From DATAYA01 sp963754235 (GTDB lineage: Bacteria; Pseudomonadota; Alphaproteobacteria; Acetobacterales; Acetobacteraceae): DNA of 64,000 bases. Shown here piece by piece: positions 43,305 to 50,575 of this stretch (positions within the stretch are counted from its first letter, which is position 1; each line of letters opens with the position of its first letter). The translations under genes and the position numbers were made by a program. The notes beneath the pieces were generated by a model. The model was given only the letters and a program-made list of their open reading frames with translations. It was not told the DNA's origin and did not search any database. The stretch is from the NCBI GenBank assembly GCA_963754235.1, contig CAVWFK010000032.1, forward strand, positions 62,001 to 126,000, in the 5' to 3' direction.

Positions 43305-43530
43305 TCAGGTCTTTTCGATATTGCAGAACGGGATGATCTCGGGGATGCCGATGATGCCGGTGACATTGCGGCGGTAGGCGGCCGGACTCAGGAATTGGCC
43401 GAGCAGTACGGTGTCGACGAAATCCCAGGATAGGCCCTGCATCTGCCGGGCGATCGCCTTGCGCTCGGCCAGGGTGGCGGCGTCTGCCCATTTGTGGCGC
43501 AGCGCCTCACCTCATTGGTCGTACGATCGC
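43305..43530 (-). pseudogene. C-terminal fragment of a peptide ABC transporter binding protein
   Basis: On the minus strand, the frame EALRHKWADAATLAERKAIA leads to LGQFLSPAAYRRNVTGIIG and a C-terminal FCNIEKT. This matches the end of SBP_bac_5 (DppA/OppA-type) binding proteins, where the last line is typically 'W-N-I-E-K'. There is no N-terminal part or transporter genes nearby. It is another gene tail in the foreign block. Confidence 0.65.
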
Positions 43531-43664
43531 ACGAGGCGTAATCCCAAGGAACCGCGGCGCGCCTCAACCACGTTGCAAGGCTGGGGTCTCGTCCCACCGC
43601 GACCTCGCTCCGAGGACCTAGTTCGATTACTTTAGCACTTGGATTGAATATCGGGGTCCCGCCA
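43531..43664. other. Short gap upstream of DUF1003 gene
   Basis: About 130 bp. Lower GC towards the 3' end (GTTCGATTACTTTAGCACTT) suggests a promoter region for the gene at 43665. Confidence 0.35.
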
Positions 43665-44168
43665 ATGAGCACCAGGTCGCACGCAGCATCGCTGAGGCCC
43701 CCTTCGGTCGAAGAAGTCAGACAGCGTCGGCGGCCTTTGTACGACGTCAACAAAGAGGTCGCTGAGAAGATTGGGCGACTCGACAAGCTGGCCGTGTGGA
43801 TCACTGCTCGCGTCGGCACGATGGCGTTCTTTCTCACGATCTTCGTATGGACGGTCCTTTGGCTAAGCTGGAATCTGCTGGCGCCGCAAAAACTGCAGTT
43901 CGATCCACCGATGGCGTTCGTCTTCTGGCTGTTTATTTCCAATATGATCCAACTTCTGCTGATGCCGCTCATCATGGTAGGCCAGAATATCCTGGGCCGC
44001 CATGCGGAAACGCGGGCCGATCATGATCTGGAAGTGAACGTCACGGCGGAACAGGAGATCGAGGTTATCCTGCAGCATCTCGAGTATCAAAACACGATCC
44101 TCATCGCCATGGTGGAAAGACTTGGCATCGAACTGGACGGCGCACCGGACCGAACCGGGGTAGGTTGA
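43665..44168 (+). CDS. DUF1003 family membrane protein
   Basis: This is a 167-residue protein. Two membrane helices lie around residues 50-72 (FFLTIFVWTVLWLSWN) and 85-110 (FVFWLFISNMIQLLLMPLIM), with the DUF1003-typical IGRLDKLAVWITARVGTMAF before, GQNILGRHAETRADHD after, and a C-terminal coiled coil. ATG 43665 fits the family start; a TTG 21 bp earlier is possible. Function is unknown; it is often linked to cyclic-nucleotide or CBS proteins. Confidence 0.9.
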   Translation: MSTRSHAASLRPPSVEEVRQRRRPLYDVNKEVAEKIGRLDKLAVWITARVGTMAFFLTIFVWTVLWLSWNLLAPQKLQFDPPMAFVFWLFISNMIQLLLMPLIMVGQNILGRHAETRADHDLEVNVTAEQEIEVILQHLEYQNTILIAMVERLGIELDGAPDRTGVG

Positions 44169-44362
44169 GGATACGTGCAAAAAGTGGTCACAAGGCGTGC
44201 TCGAAGGGGAACGGCTGCGAGTCGAGCGGGTTTGGCAGGTCGGGGCACGACCTATGGTTCGCTAGGAGATGGTCTTTTTCAGCAGCCATGGTGCTGGAAG
44301 GAGCAAATCAGAGGCGCGTGGTCCGGGCGGAGCCACCGTAATGCCGGCGCGGAACGGCTGAG
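44169..44362. other. Gap upstream of MFS transporter, nothing recognised
   Basis: About 190 bp, no supported gene. Confidence 0.35.
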
Positions 44363-45679
44363 GTGATTGGGTCCGCTGTGGGCGGCCTGCGCGATGCCAT
44401 GCCGCGCTGGATGATCTGCTACGTGCTGCTCGGCTTGGTGCAGAGCGGCATGGTGCCTGTCATCCTGCCGCTCGCGGCTCGACCCGGCCCGGCTGCCGGC
44501 CTGACCTACGCCGCGTTCGCCGTTACCGGGATCGCCGCGCCGTTCGTTGGTGCTTGGAGCGATCGGCACCGAAAGCACCGGCTCACGCTCGCTTGCGGCC
44601 TCGGCCTCGCCGGGCTCGCCCTGCTGGCGCAGACGCTGCCGGGCGGGATCGCGCAACACACAGCGGCCGCGGCGCTGGTAGGACTCGGCGTGTCGAGCGC
44701 CAGCACCGTTGGCGTGATGTTCATTGTCGAGGTCGAGCCAAAATCGCGCTGGGACGAACGCATCGGCGCGCTGCAGGCTTGCATTGGCGGCGGCCAGCTC
44801 GCCGGCTTGCTGATCGCGGGCCTGCTCGGGCTGCGGCACGTGGGAGATGCCTTCCTGCTCGGCGCCGCGCTGCTGCTGCTCGCCGTGCCGCTGGCGTTCG
44901 CGTTCGCGCCGCACCCGGTGGTCAAGGTGGATCGCCCAAGCCTCGCCCCACGCCCCGCCCGCGGCGGCGACGCGGCGCCCATGGGCCCGCAGCGTTCCTT
45001 CCATCGACCGACATGGCGGGCGCTCACCGGGCTTCGCCACAGTGGGCTCGCCTGGTTTCTCACGGCTTGGCTGGTGTCCTATACGGCAACCAACGGATTG
45101 TCGGTGATGTTCGCGGTCGCCATGGTGCGCGATTATCACACGCCGGCGACGCTGCCGACGACGGCCTACGCGATCGGCGTCGGTTGCAGCCTGCTGCTCT
45201 ACCGGGTGGTCGGCGGCTGGGACGCCCGCTTCGGCCCGTGGCGTGTGCTGCGTGCGGGGCTCGGGATGCGCGCGCTGGCAATCGCGGGAATGGTGGCGCT
45301 GACCGCGCTGCATTCCGGCGTGACGGTGCTGCCGATCCTGGTCTGTTTCGGCGCGACGCAGGTCATCTGGCCGCTGCTCTCCGTCGCCAGCAACAGCCTC
45401 GCGGTCACGCTCTCGCCCGCGCACCGCGCCGAGAGCGTGGGCCTGCTCAACGCCGCGACCGCGCTGGGAGCGACGATCGGGGGCATCTTCGGCGGCATTC
45501 TGCTGCAGATCGGTTTCGTCTGGCTCTGCGCCGCAGTGCTTTGCGCGCTGCTCCTCGCGTTCCTGCTGGCGTGGCATCCAAAAGTTCGGGTGAAGCCGGC
45601 CTCACGCGAGCAACCTCTTCCCGCTTCGGCCACCAAGGCCGGCGCATCACGACAGCCCAACCTAAGGACCGAAAAATGA
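44363..45679 (+). CDS. MFS transporter
   Basis: This protein of about 438 residues has 12 predicted membrane helices in two halves joined by a basic loop (residues 190-220). The loop 2-3 signature is GAWSDRHRKHRL, and EVEPKSRWDERIGALQA plus SPAHRAESVGLLNAATALGA lie in conserved MFS positions. The overall outline resembles drug or arabinose-type efflux permeases. The start is GTG 44363 or ATG 44399. Substrate is unknown. Confidence 0.85.
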   Translation: MIGSAVGGLRDAMPRWMICYVLLGLVQSGMVPVILPLAARPGPAAGLTYAAFAVTGIAAPFVGAWSDRHRKHRLTLACGLGLAGLALLAQTLPGGIAQHTAAAALVGLGVSSASTVGVMFIVEVEPKSRWDERIGALQACIGGGQLAGLLIAGLLGLRHVGDAFLLGAALLLLAVPLAFAFAPHPVVKVDRPSLAPRPARGGDAAPMGPQRSFHRPTWRALTGLRHSGLAWFLTAWLVSYTATNGLSVMFAVAMVRDYHTPATLPTTAYAIGVGCSLLLYRVVGGWDARFGPWRVLRAGLGMRALAIAGMVALTALHSGVTVLPILVCFGATQVIWPLLSVASNSLAVTLSPAHRAESVGLLNAATALGATIGGIFGGILLQIGFVWLCAAVLCALLLAFLLAWHPKVRVKPASREQPLPASATKAGASRQPNLRTEK

Positions 45680-45825
45680 TCATCAGAGCTTCGGACCGAA
45701 TGCCTCGCGCTACCTTCCTCAAACGGTTCCCGGTGCCGAGAAATTTCGGTGTGCCTCCGGAGTCGCGAATTGAGCGGGGGAAGACGTGGCCAGCGCCGGC
45801 CGGAGCGGTGCGCGTCAAGAGTAAT
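45677..45825 (+). pseudogene. Possible SdhB N-terminal fragment
   Basis: ATG 45677 opens a frame with ESRIERGKTWPAPAGAVRVK, close to the start of SdhB proteins (compare NSKITAGKTHPAPSGANRTK in the genuine sdhB here). It is cut after that motif and the next residues are unrelated. Together with the sdhC tail that follows it suggests rearranged remains of a second sdh locus. Confidence 0.4.
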
Positions 45826-45988
45826 AACCCTCTTCCTCCACCTCTGCGGCGGTATTCGGCATCTGGTCTGGGACACCGTACACGGATTCGAGCTCCGGTC
45901 GATATACGCCTCGGGATGGGCGGCAGTGGCGGCGAGCGTGGTCCTCACCGTGGCGGGCTGGGTCGCCAGCTTGTTCGTGGCAGGATAG
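45826..45988 (+). pseudogene. C-terminal fragment of a second sdhC
   Basis: The frame LFLHLCGGIRHLVWDTVHGF and YASGWAAVAASVVLTVAGWV matches the last helix pair of SdhC, including the haem-ligand His region. The first two thirds are missing; the upstream sequence is unrelated. The stop at 45988 is 4 bp before the sdhD-like gene, keeping the normal sdhC-sdhD order. Confidence 0.7.
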
Positions 45989-45992
45989 AGTT

Positions 45993-46376
45993 GTGGGCCG
46001 TCAGCACACGCGCTCGCCGCTGGGCCGCGCCATCGGGCTCGGCTCGGCTAAGGAGGGGGTCGGACAGTGGCGGGCAGAGCGCGTTTCAGCAGTCGCCCTC
46101 GTCCCACTGACGCTGTGGTTCATCGCCGCGATCATTGCCCATACCGGGAGCGATTACGCCACCTTCATCGCCTGGGTGAGGACACCCCTCGCCGCCACTG
46201 CGATGATCCTGCTTCTGATCGCTTTGTTTTACCACACCGCACTTGGCGTGCAGGTCGTGATCGAGGATTACGTGCACTCGGGGAGCAGGTTTGCAGCGGT
46301 CATTGCGGTGCGCCTCGGCTGCTTCGCACTCGCGTCCGCGGGTATCGTGGCCACGCTGCGCATCGCCTTCGGTTGA
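45993..46376 (+). CDS. Second SdhD-like membrane anchor (orphan)
   Basis: This is a 127-residue protein from GTG 45993. RSPLGRAIGLGSAKEGVGQW, AERVSAVALVPLTLWFIAAI and HTALGVQVVIEDYVHSGSRF follow SdhD closely, and three membrane helices are intact. It differs clearly from the sdhD at 12222. No SdhA or SdhB for it exists nearby, and its sdhC partner is truncated, so it is probably not functional in complex II. Confidence 0.8.
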   Translation: MGRQHTRSPLGRAIGLGSAKEGVGQWRAERVSAVALVPLTLWFIAAIIAHTGSDYATFIAWVRTPLAATAMILLLIALFYHTALGVQVVIEDYVHSGSRFAAVIAVRLGCFALASAGIVATLRIAFG

Positions 46377-46499
46377 GCGAGACAGGGTACGTGCACAATG
46401 GTATGCGATAAAGCCGGCCCGGGCAGATGATGGCGGCGTTGCCTGAAATGGGTGCGTGGACCGGCTTATGGGGCACAGAATAAGCCAGGAGGTGAACCG

Positions 46500-46940
46500 A
46501 TGCTCGTTGCAAGATTGTTGCCTTCAGCACGAGAAAGGCTCGTCACGATAGCAGACGATGCCCCCATGATCGAAGCGGCGAAACTTCTGCGCACGGGAAC
46601 CGACCTCGTTGTCGTGTGCGGTCCCGCCGGACTTTTGGCCGGGGTCATCACAAAGACGGACGTCGTCAGCCAGATCAGCCGCTGTCAGGGCGCGAGTTGC
46701 ATAACGGCAGCTTCGTTGGTGATGACACGCGACGTTGTGCTTTGCCGACCGGAAGGCTGGCTGGGCGACGTCTGGGCACGAATGAAGGAGCGGAGTGTGA
46801 AGAATGTTCCGGTTGTGGACCCGGATTCCCGACCGATGGGAGTGCTCAACGTGCGAGACGTGCTGCAAATTCTCCTCGATGAGGTGCAGGACGAGGAAGG
46901 ATTGTTGCGAGACTACGTGATGGGTGTCGGATACAATTGA
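46500..46940 (+). CDS. CBS domain pair protein
   Basis: This is a 146-residue protein made of two CBS motifs: IADDAPMIEAAKLLRTGTD with VVVCGPAGLLAGVITKTDVV, and WLGDVWARMKERSVKNVPVV with GVLNVRDVLQILLDE. CBS pairs bind adenine nucleotides and act as energy sensors. ATG 46500 has an excellent RBS (AGGAGG). It stands alone as a regulator-type protein in the foreign block. Confidence 0.9.
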   Translation: MLVARLLPSARERLVTIADDAPMIEAAKLLRTGTDLVVVCGPAGLLAGVITKTDVVSQISRCQGASCITAASLVMTRDVVLCRPEGWLGDVWARMKERSVKNVPVVDPDSRPMGVLNVRDVLQILLDEVQDEEGLLRDYVMGVGYN

Positions 46941-46999
46941 TACCGGGAACAGACCAAGGCTCGTCCCGATCCCACGTTGTGCAGGTTGGAGGCAAACGA

Positions 47000-47365
47000 A
47001 TGACCCGGACACTCGAAGACTCAATTCAGCGCCAACAGGCGCTTTCCAGGTTGGATAATGAGGGAGGCGCCATGCCGTCCGACCCGCACGCAAGTCCGAA
47101 ATCGCGTGCGGATGGACCTCCCCTCCCCAAAATCGCCAACGCCGAGTTGGAAACGCTTCACATACGTGTGATCGCATTGGAGAACCTTGTCATCGCGCTG
47201 CTTGCCGCGGCATCCGATCGGCAGCTCGAACTGGCTCGAGGAATGGCGACCTACATATCTCCCAGACCGGGCTTTACCCATCACCAACTGACGACCCATG
47301 CAGCCCTCGACATGGTCAATATCCTGGAGCGAGCTTCCCGTTTCCGCAACGGCGGACCACTTTGA
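47000..47365 (+). CDS. Hypothetical protein with helical core
   Basis: This is a 121-residue protein from ATG 47000 (RBS GGAGG). An amphipathic helix, ELETLHIRVIALENLVIALL, forms a probable coiled coil at residues 50-75, followed by AASDRQLELARGMATYISPR. There is no known domain. It is the last intact gene before phage sequence resumes at about 47393. Confidence 0.55.
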   Translation: MTRTLEDSIQRQQALSRLDNEGGAMPSDPHASPKSRADGPPLPKIANAELETLHIRVIALENLVIALLAAASDRQLELARGMATYISPRPGFTHHQLTTHAALDMVNILERASRFRNGGPL

Positions 47366-47392
47366 CCCGACCGGTTCGTATCTGTCGGGTTG

Positions 47393-47609
47393 ATCGCAAC
47401 TGGCCGAAAAGCGGCACGTTCGGAAACCAGGGCGGCGCGAGCTGGCCGACGATGCCGAGGCCCGCCAGCGTGCGGTGGATTGGGCGCGGGCGGTGCAGGC
47501 CGGTTGGCCGGGCGCGGCCCGGCAGGACGCGCTGCTCGAAGAGGAGCGCACGCTGCCGGGCACGATTGGGTCCGGCACGACCACGCCGGATGAAAGGAAG
47601 AAGCCATGA
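47393..47609 (+). pseudogene. 3' remnant of a phage gene (right junction)
   Basis: The frame QLAEKRHVRKPGRRELADDA continues with RQRAVDWARAVQAGWPGAAR and ends in TTTPDERKKP, with stop TGA overlapping the next ATG (47606). There is no start codon; a stop lies just upstream at about 47388. The tight junction with the next gene shows it is the tail of a truncated phage gene, and it marks the right edge of the 12-kb insertion or replacement. Confidence 0.55.
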
Positions 47610-48115
47610 GCAACTACGCGGAACAGGCCGAACGCGATCGGATAGCGGCGCAACTGCGCGACATGCAAGACCAATTCGCTCGCTTGCAGCGCGAGCGTGG
47701 TGGTTTCGAGATCGAGGAGATGCGCCGCGTACAAGCTCACGCTGACAGCGTGATGGCGCTGCACGGCAAGCGGGCGCGAGACCCGAGCTTGGGCGAGACG
47801 CCGTTGCATTATCGTGCTGCACTGGCGCAAGAGCTCGCCGCGCACTCGCCGAGCTACAAGGATGCGGTGCTCGCCACCTACGACGCGCAGTCCGTCCATG
47901 CTGCGGAGGACGTGATCTACAACGATGCTGTTCAGGCGGCGCGGAACGCCGCCAATGGGGCGCCGGGGCTGCTGGTTTCGGAGCGGTATCGCGACGAGAG
48001 CGGCCGGATGATCACGCGCTGGAACGGCGATCCGATGGCGTGGATGCAGCACTTCATGACTGGCGGCGCGGTCGGCCGCGTCATTCGCCCGCGCGGGAAG
48101 GCGCCGGGGACGTGA
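47606..48115 (+). CDS. Hypothetical phage protein, helical N-terminus
   Basis: This is a 169-residue protein. Residues 5-45 form a charged coiled-coil (RDRIAAQLRDMQDQFARLQR), followed by LGETPLHYRAALAQELAAHS and WNGDPMAWMQHFMTGGAVGR. There is no named family. It is the first intact gene of the second phage gene cluster and is coupled to the truncated gene upstream. Confidence 0.65.
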   Translation: MSNYAEQAERDRIAAQLRDMQDQFARLQRERGGFEIEEMRRVQAHADSVMALHGKRARDPSLGETPLHYRAALAQELAAHSPSYKDAVLATYDAQSVHAAEDVIYNDAVQAARNAANGAPGLLVSERYRDESGRMITRWNGDPMAWMQHFMTGGAVGRVIRPRGKAPGT

Positions 48116-48117
48116 TA

Positions 48118-48345
48118 ATGCGGCGGGGCATCGCAGAGCGATGGTCACGTGTTACCAACGCTCCGCGTTGCAGGCCGCCGGCGGCGGTGAAGCGGATGCT
48201 GGAGCAGTACAGCTATGAGGGCGTGCGCATCACTTACAAGGGCCAGTGGCCGCGGCAGCGTCGGCCGTCGCTCGCGAAGCGTGTGCGCCGAAGCGTGCAG
48301 CGCTGGAAAGCGAAACTTTTTGGACGAAGGAAGGTGATGCGATGA
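48118..48345 (+). CDS. Small basic phage protein
   Basis: This is a 75-residue, strongly basic protein (RRSVQRWKAKLFGRRKVMR at the end) from ATG 48118, 2 bp after the previous stop. It overlaps the next gene by ATGA. Possibly nucleic-acid binding; no family recognised. Confidence 0.5.
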   Translation: MRRGIAERWSRVTNAPRCRPPAAVKRMLEQYSYEGVRITYKGQWPRQRRPSLAKRVRRSVQRWKAKLFGRRKVMR

Positions 48346-48656
48346 CCACCACTTATCAGCTCGGCCCGAATTGCAGTCAGGCCATCTGGTATCAGGAAGT
48401 CGAAAGCCCTGCGCACCCAATGGCTGATATCGCGATTGCCGATTTTCTCGACGCAATTCCCGCGACGGCATTTGCGAATGGGGCGACGCCGACGGCGCAG
48501 TTTACGGCCGGCCCGTGGGAGAGTTTCGACGCTTTCAAGGCGCGTATCAACGCCGCTCTGATCGCGGCCGGAACGCGCGGAGTCGCGATTTCGCTATACT
48601 GGCGCAGCGGTTTTTTTGGTCGCAATCTCGCCGGCACGTTGCTGCCGCCCGGATGA
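48342..48656 (+). CDS. Hypothetical phage protein
   Basis: This is a 104-residue protein, MTTTYQLGPNCSQAIWYQEV onward, with WESFDAFKARINAALIAAGT and a C-terminal SLYWRSGFFGRNLAG. It is coupled to both neighbours by ATGA overlaps. No domain recognised; the gene spacing fits a structural or late-accessory operon. Confidence 0.55.
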   Translation: MTTTYQLGPNCSQAIWYQEVESPAHPMADIAIADFLDAIPATAFANGATPTAQFTAGPWESFDAFKARINAALIAAGTRGVAISLYWRSGFFGRNLAGTLLPPG

Positions 48657-48889
48657 TGTCTGACCCGGCGCACGTGACCACGTGTCGACCGCTAGCGGCC
48701 CATCGCGGTCTGCCGCGCGTCTGCCGGATCATCGGCGGCTTGCCTGAGTCGGGCGGCCCGCACGCGGTTGCCGGCGCGCATCGGTGGCAGAAATTCGACG
48801 ATGAATCGGCGATGCAATTCCACGATCGCGTTGTTATTGCCGCGACGGCATCGCGTGAGCCGTTGCTGGTGATCGTGGAGGTTCCTTAA
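48653..48889 (+). CDS. Hypothetical phage protein
   Basis: This is a 78-residue protein from ATG 48653, overlapping its neighbours (ATGA before, TAATG after). GLPRVCRIIGGLPESGG and MQFHDRVVIAATASREPLLV are visible. No family recognised. Confidence 0.5.
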   Translation: MMSDPAHVTTCRPLAAHRGLPRVCRIIGGLPESGGPHAVAGAHRWQKFDDESAMQFHDRVVIAATASREPLLVIVEVP

Positions 48890-49302
48890 TGGTCCTGCGA
48901 TCAGTCCTGGACGCCCCGGCCGCCTGGCAGGCGCAGAAGCAGGTGCCGCGCGACGTTAATATCCGCGTTCACAACCAGACGGGAGGCTCGGGCGACCGTT
49001 TCGGCCTCCCAGCTCGCGGGGTGATCGTGAGCCCGGAAGACACGGCGATGCGCGACGTGGAGGTTGCCGCGAAAGCGATGTTTGAGCTCGCGATGCAGGC
49101 GAACGCTTCGATGGCGCGTGGGGTCGGGGGCTTTGATATGGCCTTGGACCTGATCGGGGCCGGCGATGTGCCGACGGACCGAGCCGATGTGGCCGCGGCG
49201 GCCGGGGCGGCGGCCGAGGATTGGCGCCAGCTCGCCGATGCGGTGGTTGCGATGGTGGGGCTGCTCGAGCAGGCCGCCTCGGCCGCGGGGGCGTCGTTGT
49301 GA
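48889..49302 (+). CDS. Hypothetical phage protein
   Basis: This is a 137-residue protein. RDVNIRVHNQTGGSGDRFGL and GVIVSPEDTAMRDVEVAAKA are followed by a helical Ala-rich C-terminus (WRQLADAVVAMVGLLEQ). It is coupled to both neighbours. No family recognised; possibly a minor structural protein. Confidence 0.55.
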   Translation: MVLRSVLDAPAAWQAQKQVPRDVNIRVHNQTGGSGDRFGLPARGVIVSPEDTAMRDVEVAAKAMFELAMQANASMARGVGGFDMALDLIGAGDVPTDRADVAAAAGAAAEDWRQLADAVVAMVGLLEQAASAAGASL

Positions 49303-49718
49303 GGGGCGAGCCCGAGCCGGAGCCGGTGCCCGTGCCGGTCAATTCGGTCGAGCTGGCGCTACGCCTGCTGCTGGCCATCGCGGAGAATCCGAAAGTCTGC
49401 GGTTCGCACCGGATCGCGGCGCGGCGGCATTTCCGGCGGCTGGAGCGGATGGTGGAGGAGGAGCGGCGGGGGCCAAGGGGTGAGGCCGCGGGGCGGGTGG
49501 CCCAGACCGCGTCTCGGGGTGCAGCGCGACTGACGGGCCTGCGGATTGGCGGGAGGCTGAGCGGTTCCGTGAGGGGGCGGTCGGATGTTGGCGGCCGGGT
49601 GGCCGAACTGCCGCGGAGCCGCGCTTGGAAGGCTGCGGGTGACCGCGGTGGAGCGCTAATAGTGCCCAGGGCGGGACGCCGCCGGAGCCGGCCGAAGAAG
49701 GGGTACGACGCCCGCTGA
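49299..49718 (+). CDS. Hypothetical basic phage protein
   Basis: This is a 139-residue protein from GTG 49299 coupled to the gene upstream. The ordered part is VELALRLLLAIAENPKVCGS and RHFRRLERMVEEERRGP; the rest is Arg/Gly-rich. It may be the last gene of the phage cluster. The C-terminal half could be translated noise. Confidence 0.45.
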   Translation: MRGEPEPEPVPVPVNSVELALRLLLAIAENPKVCGSHRIAARRHFRRLERMVEEERRGPRGEAAGRVAQTASRGAARLTGLRIGGRLSGSVRGRSDVGGRVAELPRSRAWKAAGDRGGALIVPRAGRRRSRPKKGYDAR

Positions 49719-49828
49719 CCGATCGGAAGGCGCCATTTGCCATTTACAGGATTGCGCCGAGCGTCTAGGTCCAGCTGGATTGAATGCACATTTGACAGAT
49801 TGCGCGGGTGAAAGGCGGGAGGTAAGCC

Positions 49829-50199
49829 GTGGCAGATGACGGTCCATCGCCCGAGACGGGTCAGCTTCAGTTTCATTTCATAAGAAGCGCAAATTACTCA
49901 GAAGCCGCGTGTCACGGAGTAGTCGGCGGCTATAGCCGCAAGGCGATATTTGGGTCGCGTTTTTCTCTGAACGTGGGCCAATCCCGCAAATCGTCGAATA
50001 TTCCGTCCCGCTGAGCTCAGACCGAAAGTTCACAGCAGATTTCAATGAAGGTGCTGCCACGCCAACTCACGTGACGGGTAAACAGGGCATCATACGTAAC
50101 GTTGCGTTTAGCGCGTATATGAATGTCGCTACCGCCAAGCGCGTGCATGCATGGCTCGGCGAGCGAATCCGGCAAGCGGACGAAATGCAAAAAGCATGA
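49829..50199 (+). CDS. Conserved hypothetical protein, frameshifted (cargo pair, gene 1)
   Basis: From GTG 49829 (RBS GGGAGG) the protein reads GQLQFHFIRSANYSEAACHG and VVGGYS. One missing C near 49940 then shifts the frame to QGDIWVAFFSERGPIPQIVE, GKQGIIRNVAFSAYMNVATA and RVHAWLGERIRQADEMQKA, ending at 50199. Repaired length is about 123 residues. The ordered, beta-rich outline is that of a conserved protein family with no known function. Lower GC than the phage genes before it. Its stop overlaps the next start (ATGA), forming a pair. Confidence 0.6.
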
Positions 50200-50575
50200 C
50201 TTTGCGATACGAGATACGCGACGACGCCTATGCGGCGATCGCAAGCGGGAGCACCGCGACTTATAGCTGTAGCGAGGTTACGGGTGTCGGTTCGACTAGA
50301 TACGTGGTGCCGGAGATGGTGCCCGACGAGCTTAACGAGTTCCTTCTTTACGACGTTCCTGGATGGGATGGTGATGCTGCCGAAGCTATAGCGAGAGAAA
50401 CGGTGGATGCGGCGCGATTTCTGTCGCGCAGCATCCCGGCGAGGTTATCACAACCGGACATAGCGCCAAGCCCAGACGGTAGTATCGGATTCGAGTGGCG
50501 CGTAGGGGGGGCTTTGTTTGCCATCGATGTTGGCCCTGGATCAGTGGGACCAACAAATCAAGCAGCAGCCCGCAC
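50196..50575 (+). pseudogene. Truncated conserved protein (cargo pair, gene 2), cut at the island edge
   Basis: ATG 50196 reads LRYEIRDDAYAAIASGSTAT, VVPEMVPDELNEFLLYDVPG and PSPDGSIGFEWRVGGALFAI, then loses family-like character after GPGS at about 50535. The frame stays open antisense through dinB, so no natural end exists. The gene was cut when the island joined the chromosome or decayed. Function is unknown. Confidence 0.5.
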
